A stretch of DNA of 64,000 nucleotides, from positions 62,001 through 126,000 of the forward strand of contig DATMYA010000071.1 in the NCBI GenBank assembly GCA_035561135.1, given 5' to 3'. Each line of letters opens with the position of its first letter. The stretch's first letter is position 1. The stretch comes from Clostridia bacterium (lineage in GTDB: Bacteria > Acidobacteriota > Terriglobia > Terriglobales > Acidobacteriaceae). The position numbers and the translations under genes are program-made. Of this stretch, positions 57,854 to 64,000 are shown one piece after another. The notes under the pieces are model-generated. The model was not told the origin of the DNA. It searched no databases and saw only the letters and a program-made list of their open reading frames with translations.

Positions 57854-59482
57854 GTGAGCGACACCGAACAGCGTGGCGGCAGACGAGACGTGCTCATCGT
57901 CGCCGCCATAGCTTCCGTGATTTCGATTCTCGCGCTCGTTCATTTCTTTCGCGCGGGCGAACTCCTTCTCTACGGTGACGCCGTCGCACACATCAACATC
58001 GCCCGCCGAGTCTTCGATTCTCGGTCGCCGGGTCCTCTGCAATTAGGCACCGTGTGGTTGCCATTTCCGCACGTCGCCATGATCCCATTCATCGTAAATG
58101 ACTGGATGTGGCGCACCGGAGTCGGTGGGGCCGTCCCGTCGATGCTCGCCTATGTGTTTGGCGTAGTCGGCGTCTTCCGGCTGGTTCGCGGACGTACGAG
58201 TCGATTTCCTGCCATCTTTGCCTCAGCGCTTTACGGCCTCAATCCAAACCTGCTCTACATGCAGTCCACGGCGATGAATGAGCCCATCATGCTGGCCGAG
58301 ATGATCTGGGCCGTCGTTTACCTCGACGAGTTTGCACGCGGCCTGTTCGCCGGGAGCAACACGGCAGGTCACGTCGCCAGCCTCGCTCCGCACCAGGCGT
58401 TGGCGCGCTGCGGACTGGTCCTCGGAGCCGCCATCCTCACGCGCTATGACGGATGGGTGCTGGCTGCCTCCTGCGGCGTCGTCGCTCTTGTGTTGCTTTG
58501 GCGCGCGTGGCCAGAAATGGGGGCTGAAACTCGCCGAAAGACAAGCCGTTCCGCCCTTGCGTTTTTAGTATTCTGCGCTGTCGTACCGGCTCTGTGGCTC
58601 TCGCACAATTACGCCATTTCAGCGCGACCGCTCGACTTTCTTAACGGCCCGTACTCGGCGAAGGCCATTGAAGCGCGTACGACGAAGCCCGGAGACCCGC
58701 TGCACCCCGGCACGCACGACATGAAGGTTGCCGCCATTTATTTCTGGCAGTCAGCGAAGTTGAATATTGCCGAGCGGCCTTTCCATTTGTATCTCACGCT
58801 TATGGTTTTGTTCGGTACCGCAGTTGCTATTCGGCGATGGCGGCGGTTCGGGATACTTCTGCTGCTGTGGCTGCCTTTGCCGTTTTATAGCTACTCGGTC
58901 GCTTACGGCAGCGTGCCGATCTTCATGCCAGTCTGGTGGCCGCACTCGTACTACAACGTGCGGTATGGGCTGGAACTGCTCGCCGCCTTCGCCGTCTTCG
59001 GAGCGCTTCCGCTCGGCCTGTTCGAGGCTCGCCGCCGCACGGGAAAAATCGTTGCGGGGGTTGCTGCCTGTGGGATTCTGGCCCTTCTTTATATCCCCGT
59101 CGCGCTCGCTACGCCTATCAGCTTGCGGGAGGCTCGCGTAAACTCGCGCACTCGCGTTGCGCTGGAACAGCGGCTTGCGCAGATTCTTCGCAGCACTGAC
59201 GCTAATTCCACCATTCTGATGTTCACGGGTGAGTATGTCGGCGCTTTGCAGCGCAGCGGGATTCCGCTTCGCCGCGTCATTTCGGAAGCCGTGCACCCCG
59301 ACTGGGAAGTCGCTTTGCAGGAACCAGCGCGCCGGGCGGACTATATTGTCGCCATCAGGGGAGATGAAGTCTGGTACGCAGCACAGCTCCATCCTCAAGG
59401 CTTGCGTGTTTTAGCTGACTTCCAGCCTGACGGCAAGCCGCGAGTCATCGTCTACCAAAGCGATGTGCGGCCGAACCCATGA
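57854..59482 (+). CDS. Polytopic membrane protein, GT-C-like glycosyltransferase candidate
   Basis: 542 residues from a GTG at 57854 with AGGAAG 5 nt upstream. About 11 transmembrane helices. The first periplasmic loop carries YGDAVAHINIARRVFDS, with an Asp in the place of the catalytic acidic residue of GT-C (GT39/ArnT-like) enzymes, then WLPFPHVAMIPFIVN. A C-terminal soluble domain (about 420-542) is periplasmic by topology. GT-C enzymes move sugars from lipid carriers to lipids or proteins. Donor and acceptor are not known. It lies 10 nt after the kinase gene, probably in the same operon. Confidence 0.72.
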   Translation: MSDTEQRGGRRDVLIVAAIASVISILALVHFFRAGELLLYGDAVAHINIARRVFDSRSPGPLQLGTVWLPFPHVAMIPFIVNDWMWRTGVGGAVPSMLAYVFGVVGVFRLVRGRTSRFPAIFASALYGLNPNLLYMQSTAMNEPIMLAEMIWAVVYLDEFARGLFAGSNTAGHVASLAPHQALARCGLVLGAAILTRYDGWVLAASCGVVALVLLWRAWPEMGAETRRKTSRSALAFLVFCAVVPALWLSHNYAISARPLDFLNGPYSAKAIEARTTKPGDPLHPGTHDMKVAAIYFWQSAKLNIAERPFHLYLTLMVLFGTAVAIRRWRRFGILLLLWLPLPFYSYSVAYGSVPIFMPVWWPHSYYNVRYGLELLAAFAVFGALPLGLFEARRRTGKIVAGVAACGILALLYIPVALATPISLREARVNSRTRVALEQRLAQILRSTDANSTILMFTGEYVGALQRSGIPLRRVISEAVHPDWEVALQEPARRADYIVAIRGDEVWYAAQLHPQGLRVLADFQPDGKPRVIVYQSDVRPNP

Positions 59483-59556
59483 GTCGAATTCCGCAAGGTG
59501 TTAGAATCCAGCGAAATTGTTTTTGCCTGCGGGCCTATGTTCCCGGCGCGTGAAAC

Positions 59557-60273
59557 ATGAAACAACTTCTTCAATTTTTCGACCCCCACATGCATCCGGA
59601 GCTTGCGATCTTCGTTTCGCAAACGCTGGTGCGACTTATCCTGGCCGCGTTTCTCGGAGGCATGATCGGTCTGGAACGTGAATCGAAGCGCAAGGCTGCG
59701 GGACTGCGGACGAACATGTTCATCTGTTTTGGGGCAGCCATGTTCACGATCCTTTCAGAGCGGCTTGCGAGTGAGTTTGGAGGCGATCACACTCGGATCG
59801 CGGCGCAGATCATTCCTGGCATCGGCTTCATCGGCGCCGGATCCATCCTGCACTCCAGGGCTGGGGTGACCGGCATTACGACGGCGGCAACGATGTTCGT
59901 TGTGGCGTCCATTGGGATGGCCGTCGGCGGCGGACTGCTGCTGCCCGCAATGTTTGCCACGCTCATGCTGCTCATCGCGCTGCACTCGCTGGGCTTCGTC
60001 GAGACGCGTTGGAACCTTAAGCCGCACATGATGACGTTCGAAGTTCGCGGCAAGAGCGCTGAAGAACTCATCTGGGCGGTCAACGAAATTCTCGAAAGCG
60101 AAAATCGCGGGATGCAAAGCGTACAAGTAGGACACACGAACGGCCAGTCGCGGCTTCAGTTCACAGTGGAAGGCATGCGCGAGGAACACAGCGCACTGAT
60201 GAAGAAGTTACGCATGTCGCCGACCGTATCCAGCGTAGAAGCTGTTGGTGCTGCTGAAGACCAGGAAGAATAA
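59557..60273 (+). CDS. MgtC/SapB-family membrane protein
   Basis: 238 residues. Four to five helices with the family signature LVRLILAAFLGGMIGLERESKRKAAGLRTNMFICFGAAMFT and AAQIIPGIGFIGAGSILH, then TGITTAATMFVVASIGMAVGGG. The C-terminal 75 residues form a soluble ACT-like domain (MMTFEVRGKSAEELIWAVNEIL). MgtC proteins are tied to growth at low Mg2+ and to F-ATPase inhibition in pathogens; in other bacteria the role is unsettled. It is the third Mg-linked gene in the window but is 10 kb from the Nramp/MgtE-N pair. Confidence 0.9.
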   Translation: MKQLLQFFDPHMHPELAIFVSQTLVRLILAAFLGGMIGLERESKRKAAGLRTNMFICFGAAMFTILSERLASEFGGDHTRIAAQIIPGIGFIGAGSILHSRAGVTGITTAATMFVVASIGMAVGGGLLLPAMFATLMLLIALHSLGFVETRWNLKPHMMTFEVRGKSAEELIWAVNEILESENRGMQSVQVGHTNGQSRLQFTVEGMREEHSALMKKLRMSPTVSSVEAVGAAEDQEE

Positions 60274-60288
60274 TCGGTAAGGATTACG

Positions 60289-61080
60289 GTGGATCTAACT
60301 TTGCGAATTCCATTTGTAAAGGGAAGTGCCTGCGGGAACGACTTCCTCATTGTTGATGGCGCGTACGCCGGCAATGACATCGCGGCGCTCACACGTCGCA
60401 TGTGCGACCGCAACAACGGCGTTGGAGCCGATGGCGTCGAGTGGCTGTACCCTTCCGAAACAGCCGATGCCCGCATTCGTCTGGTGAACGCCGACGGCTC
60501 GGACGCGGAGCTGTCAGGCAACGGGACGCGATGCGTGGCAGCGCACATCGCTTTTGAAAGCGGATTGCAACGCATTCTGATCGCGACCGACGCCGGCGTG
60601 AAGACCTGTGAACTGACGAGTCGCGAAGGACCGCTATTCGAGTTCACGACCGCCATGGGAGCACCTAAGGTCTCGGGGGCGGTTGAACTCGCCATAGGAG
60701 GCAACGTCGTCACAGGCGTGCCCGTCTCTATGGGCAACCCGCATTTCGTTGTGTTTGTGAATGAGTTTCAGCCCGGCTGGCAGGCCCTGGCCGAAGGCAT
60801 ACAGCGCCAGCCACTGTTCCCGCAGGGCACCAACGTCGAGTTCGTTCGCGTGCTGAACAGTGGCGAGATCGAGATTCGCATCTTCGAGCGCGGCGCAGGA
60901 GAAACGCTGTCTTCCGGGACTGGATCGTCGGCTTCGGCTGCTGCGGCCATAGCGACCGGGCGCGTAATGCGTACGCTACAGGTTCATACTCCTGGAGGAA
61001 GCCAGCAAGTCCGTTGGGAAGACGAATTGTTTTTGACCGGCCCCGCACGACTGGTCTGCCGAGGCGAGTTTTTCGTTTAA
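60289..61080 (+). CDS. dapF: Diaminopimelate epimerase, second catalytic Cys replaced by Ser
   Basis: 263 residues, GTG start at 60289 with AAGGA upstream. Converts LL- to meso-diaminopimelate for lysine and peptidoglycan. Conserved parts: FVKGSACGNDFLIVD, NNGVGADGVEWL, RLVNADGSDAELSGNGTRC (Cys82, first catalytic base), GVPVSMGNPHFVVFV, TNVEFV and ERGAGETLSSGTGSSASA. In DapF the last motif is GETLACGTG with the second catalytic Cys; here it is Ser209. Two-base epimerisation normally needs both thiols, so the activity may be altered. Neighbours (LD-carboxypeptidase, Mpl) support a wall role. Confidence 0.87.
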   Translation: MDLTLRIPFVKGSACGNDFLIVDGAYAGNDIAALTRRMCDRNNGVGADGVEWLYPSETADARIRLVNADGSDAELSGNGTRCVAAHIAFESGLQRILIATDAGVKTCELTSREGPLFEFTTAMGAPKVSGAVELAIGGNVVTGVPVSMGNPHFVVFVNEFQPGWQALAEGIQRQPLFPQGTNVEFVRVLNSGEIEIRIFERGAGETLSSGTGSSASAAAAIATGRVMRTLQVHTPGGSQQVRWEDELFLTGPARLVCRGEFFV

Positions 61081-61092
61081 GATTGAGCAGTG

Positions 61093-62085
61093 ATGAAGCG
61101 CAACGTGAAGCCTGGCACGAAGATTAAAGGCGAGCGGATCAAGCCGCCGTCTCTGCGTGTGGGCGATACCATCGGCATTATCGCACCGGCAAGCTCTATT
61201 GATGCCGAAGCGCTCAAGCGCGGCTGCGCACGACTTCTGACGCTTGGCTACAAGCCGCTATTCTTCGATTCCATTTTCGACAGCGATCTCTACTTTGCCG
61301 GATCCGTGCGCCAGCGCGTCAACGATCTGCATGAGATGTTCAGGCGCGATGACATTCGTGCCGTCCTCTGCGCTCGTGGCGGATACGGCTGCAATTACCT
61401 GCTTCCGTATCTCGACCTCGAACTGATTCGTTCGCATCCCAAGCCGTTCATCGGCTACAGCGACGTTACGACGCTGCTGACGTGGTTCGTCGATAACGGG
61501 CTCGGGGCGTTTCACGGACCCATGGCGACCAAGGACTTCGCTCACACCGATGGCGTCGATCTGGTGTCATGGCGCTCTGTCCTTTCTGGTGACTCCTACA
61601 CGGCGGAGTTCAATGGCGACATTCAGGTGAAGCCGCTTGTGCCGGGACGCGCGCAGGGTACGCTCTACGGCGGATGCCTCTCCATGCTGACAGCCTCGCT
61701 CGGGACGCCGTATGAGATTCGGACCAGGGGCACGATTGTTTTTATCGAAGACATCGCGGCAAAACCCTACCAGGTTGACCGGATGTTGATGCAGTTGAAA
61801 ACAGCAGGCAAGTTCGCTGGCGTTCGTGGAATCATCTTTGGCGAAATGCTTGAGTGCGAGCAGCCGGGCGCGAGCGATTATGACGTAAGCCAGATCGTCA
61901 TGCGCATCGTCCGCGACCTTGGAATTCCTGTTGCTTACGGGCTTCCCAGCGGACACGTGACGCGCGCCAACATTACTCTGCCGCTCGGTGTTCGGGCGTC
62001 GCTAGTCGTGACAGATAGCTCGGTGCGGCTTGCGTGCAAACCGGCGACCATCGCCGCAGACTCTTCCCAATCGGCCCATTCATGA
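61093..62085 (+). CDS. LD-carboxypeptidase (peptidase family S66)
   Basis: 330 residues from the ATG at 61093 (GTG at 61090 in frame). S66 Ser-Glu-His peptidase that removes the terminal D-Ala from muropeptide tetrapeptides. Motifs: VGDTIGIIAPASSID, VLCARGGYGCNYLLPYLD, IGYSDVTTLL (nucleophile Ser123), FIEDIAAKPYQVDRMLMQL (Glu) and PSGHVTRANITLPLG (His). No signal peptide, so it acts in the cytoplasm on recycled peptide. The stop overlaps the mpl start (ATGA). Its tripeptide product is the substrate of Mpl, so the pair forms a recycling route. Confidence 0.9.
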   Translation: MKRNVKPGTKIKGERIKPPSLRVGDTIGIIAPASSIDAEALKRGCARLLTLGYKPLFFDSIFDSDLYFAGSVRQRVNDLHEMFRRDDIRAVLCARGGYGCNYLLPYLDLELIRSHPKPFIGYSDVTTLLTWFVDNGLGAFHGPMATKDFAHTDGVDLVSWRSVLSGDSYTAEFNGDIQVKPLVPGRAQGTLYGGCLSMLTASLGTPYEIRTRGTIVFIEDIAAKPYQVDRMLMQLKTAGKFAGVRGIIFGEMLECEQPGASDYDVSQIVMRIVRDLGIPVAYGLPSGHVTRANITLPLGVRASLVVTDSSVRLACKPATIAADSSQSAHS

Positions 62086-63494
62086 AGCCTAGTCATATAC
62101 ATCTCATCGGAATTTGCGGCACAGCCATGGCCTCTCTGGCCGGCATGCTCAAGCAGCGCGGCTTTCACGTCACTGGCTCGGATGCGGCAGCGTATCCGCC
62201 CATGTCGGACTTTCTTGCCTCGCTCGGCATCCCCGTCGCGGAGCCATATTGCGAGCGCAACCTGGAACCGCGTCCCGATCTCGTAGTGGTTGGCAATGCC
62301 ATATCGCGCGGTAATCCCGAACTGGAATACGTGCTCGACCATCGCTTGCCGTTTGATTCCATGGCGTCGGTGCTGCATGAGGAATTTCTCAGCGCGCGTG
62401 AAACGCTTGTTATAGCCGGCACCCACGGCAAGACGACGACAACGAGCATGTTGGCGTGGATATTCAGCGTTGCCGGACGCGATCCGTCGTTCCTGATCGG
62501 CGGCATTGCCGAGAACTTCGGGTCCAGTTTCTCCGTCGCCGACGGGCGCGAATTCATCCTTGAAGGCGACGAGTACGACACCGCGTTCTTCGACAAGGGG
62601 CCCAAATTCCTGCACTACTTTCCGTCAGCCGCTATTCTCACGTCAGTCGAGTTCGATCACGCGGACATCTACAAGAGCCTGGACGAAGTTAAAACGGCCT
62701 TCAAGCGCCTGGTGAATCTGGTGCCGCGCCGTGGGCGCGTCATTGCCTGGGATGCGAGCGGCAACGTCAGCGAGTGCGTGAGTCGCGCCTTCTGTTCGGT
62801 CGAGCGGTATGGATTCGAGCCAAACTCCCACTGGCGCATCGTTGACATGGAGTTTGAAGCCGACCGCACCTGCTGGTCAGTTTGGCGCGAAGGGAAGCCA
62901 TGGGCAGACTTTGAGTTTCCGCTTGCGGGCGAGTACAACGTTTTGAACGCGACTGCCGCCGCAGCCATGGCTGCCAACTATGGAATCGATCCACAGGTGA
63001 TCGCCAAGGCGCTGGCGTCGTTCCTCAGCGTGAAGCGTCGTCTGGAGGTCAAGGCGAAGGTTGATGGCATCACCATCGTCGATGACTTCGCCCATCATCC
63101 AACCGCAATCAAGGAGACGCTTCGGGCCTTGCGTACGCGTTATGCCGGACGTCGTCTCTGGGCAGTTTTGGAACCGCGTTCGAATACGCTGCGGCGGAAT
63201 ATTTTTCGTCACGAACTGGCGAGCAGCCTGGCACTGGCGGATTGCGTTGTCGTGGCGAGCATTTTTAAGTCGGAAGCCATTCCCGAAAACGAGCGTCTCG
63301 ATCTTGCCTCGGTTATCGCCGAGGTCAGCAAGGCAGGCATTCTCGCGCGTCAGTTCGCTACCGCCGACGAAATCATTGAGGCGATAGCGCCTGAACTCAA
63401 GTGCGGTGACGTTGTCGCGATTCTTTCTAATGGCGGGTTCGGCGGAATCTATGAGAAGCTTCCGGCAAAACTGAAGAGTCTTCACGAGGATTAA
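62082..63494 (+). CDS. mpl: UDP-MurNAc:L-Ala-gamma-D-Glu-meso-DAP ligase
   Basis: 470 residues from the ATG at 62082. Mur-ligase family member that attaches recycled tripeptide to UDP-MurNAc, bypassing MurC/D/E. It starts SHIHLIGICGTAMASLAGMLKQRGFHVTGSD, has the ATP motif VIAGTHGKTTTTSMLAW, the Mg region ILEGDEYDTAFFDKGPKFLHY and TSVEFDHADIY, and the C-terminal domain IVDDFAHHPTAIKETLRAL and EPRSNTLRRNIF. The acidic DEYDTAFFDK block is typical of Mpl rather than MurC. Translationally coupled to the LD-carboxypeptidase gene. Confidence 0.93.
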   Translation: MKPSHIHLIGICGTAMASLAGMLKQRGFHVTGSDAAAYPPMSDFLASLGIPVAEPYCERNLEPRPDLVVVGNAISRGNPELEYVLDHRLPFDSMASVLHEEFLSARETLVIAGTHGKTTTTSMLAWIFSVAGRDPSFLIGGIAENFGSSFSVADGREFILEGDEYDTAFFDKGPKFLHYFPSAAILTSVEFDHADIYKSLDEVKTAFKRLVNLVPRRGRVIAWDASGNVSECVSRAFCSVERYGFEPNSHWRIVDMEFEADRTCWSVWREGKPWADFEFPLAGEYNVLNATAAAAMAANYGIDPQVIAKALASFLSVKRRLEVKAKVDGITIVDDFAHHPTAIKETLRALRTRYAGRRLWAVLEPRSNTLRRNIFRHELASSLALADCVVVASIFKSEAIPENERLDLASVIAEVSKAGILARQFATADEIIEAIAPELKCGDVVAILSNGGFGGIYEKLPAKLKSLHED

Positions 63495-63501
63495 TCTAGA
63501 C

Positions 63502-64000
63502 GTGCATCTACGCGTAAGTGGTCGCCTGCTCAATGTGCAGGTCGCAATATTTCTATCTATATCTCTTCTTTTTCCCTGCATAACAGCAGCCCAGGATTTT
63601 GGGTGCGAACCCGGCACTCTGAGGTACCAGGTATCTTTGCGCGACCGAGCGGCACATATTGCCCATGTGCAACTGGCGTACGAAGGCGGCGGCGAACAAG
63701 ACTTTCAACTTCCTGCCTGGAACGCTCTCTACCAGGTGCGGGACTTCGCCCAATACGTCACTCGAGTCGAGGCGCGTGACGGTGCTGGCCGCTTGCTGAG
63801 CCATCGCAAACTGGACAAATCGACTTGGCGCATAGATGCAGACGCAAAGCATGGCTGTTCAATCCTTAGCTATGACGTCGTTGCCGACACCCCGGGCTCA
63901 TTCGGAGCTCAGATCAATGCCGACCATGCCTTCCTGAACTGGGCCATGGTGCTGATGTATCCCGTTGACGGACGCGCCGCTCCCATCCGTATTCGCATTA
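63502..64000 (+). CDS. M61-family aminopeptidase, N-terminal part (runs off window)
   Basis: 166 codons are visible from a GTG at 63502 to the window edge. A signal peptide (LNVQVAIFLSISLLFPCITAAQ) precedes a beta-rich N-terminal domain of M61 type: LRYQVSLRDRAAHIAHVQLAYEGG, LPAWNALYQVRDFAQYVTRVEARDGAG and LSYDVVADT. The zinc motif HExxH of the catalytic domain lies beyond the window. M61 enzymes are glycyl aminopeptidases. Separated by 7 nt from mpl, so possibly co-transcribed. Confidence 0.75.
   Translation, partial: MHLRVSGRLLNVQVAIFLSISLLFPCITAAQDFGCEPGTLRYQVSLRDRAAHIAHVQLAYEGGGEQDFQLPAWNALYQVRDFAQYVTRVEARDGAGRLLSHRKLDKSTWRIDADAKHGCSILSYDVVADTPGSFGAQINADHAFLNWAMVLMYPVDGRAAPIRIRI

Overview
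The window is ordinary chromosomal DNA of a diderm, GC-rich, mesophilic-looking bacterium, most probably an acidobacterium (Acidobacteriota, Terriglobia-like). Diderm features are an outer-membrane secretin, a TonB-like protein, a C-terminal-Phe porin, an RND efflux pump and diaminopimelate-type peptidoglycan genes. The phylum is inferred from protein flavour and gene mix, not from a marker gene. TTG and GTG starts are frequent, and ATGA/GTGA/TTGA stop-start overlaps are common. No integrase, transposase, phage gene or CRISPR array is seen. The only RNA gene is a tRNA-Arg(CCU).

Layout. 1-9.2 kb: a partial exported protein, a Ser/Thr-rich surface protein with an LPXTG-like tail, a type II NADH dehydrogenase divergent from a TetR regulator that heads an RND efflux operon, then a lone GvpL/F-like gene. 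9.5-12 kb: a PAS/GAF histidine kinase with a cysteine-rich sensor domain and its receiver-only partner. 12-26.4 kb (minus strand): a complete Tad/Flp pilus locus (two Flp pilins, prepilin peptidase, two TadE-like minor pilins, CpaB, secretin, TadG, CpaE, CpaF, TadB, TadC), followed by a 40-residue membrane protein, a DUF192 protein and a TonB-like protein, all tightly coupled. A sigma-54 activator lies just upstream. 26.7-33.2 kb: a receiver-like protein, xseB, a fused homocysteine methyltransferase/MTHFR, a beta-propeller lipoprotein and a penicillin-acylase-family hydrolase.

33.4-37.5 kb: an iron-responsive-looking cassette. A perfect 10-1-10 Fur-like palindrome precedes an outer-membrane porin, a periplasmic FMN-binding protein with an intact flavinylation motif, ApbE (the enzyme that attaches FMN) and a Fur-family regulator. 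37.5-44.2 kb: zinc-ribbon membrane protein, DHH phosphoesterase, two exported proteins of unknown function, DUF2383 protein, tRNA-Arg and a Tat-exported ferritin-like protein.

44.4-46.4 kb holds the most striking locus: an AhpD-like (carboxymuconolactone decarboxylase family) gene interrupted by an in-frame TGA exactly where the second cysteine of the CxxC redox motif belongs, with a stable hairpin just downstream at the position of a bacterial SECIS element. It reads as a CxxU selenoprotein. Next come an RsbV/RsbW-like pair and a two-gene metal transport unit (MgtE-N/CBS protein without membrane domain plus an Nramp-like transporter with non-canonical metal-site motifs).

49.5-64 kb: housekeeping and salvage genes: Nudix hydrolase, fRMsr-like GAF protein, B12-binding-like protein, IscU-like scaffold, NTP-transferase/HAD pair, isocitrate/isopropylmalate-type dehydrogenase, zinc metallopeptidase, MTA phosphorylase with a PfkB kinase, GT-C-like membrane protein, MgtC protein, and a wall-recycling group (DapF with one catalytic Cys replaced by Ser, LD-carboxypeptidase, Mpl) ending in a partial M61 peptidase.
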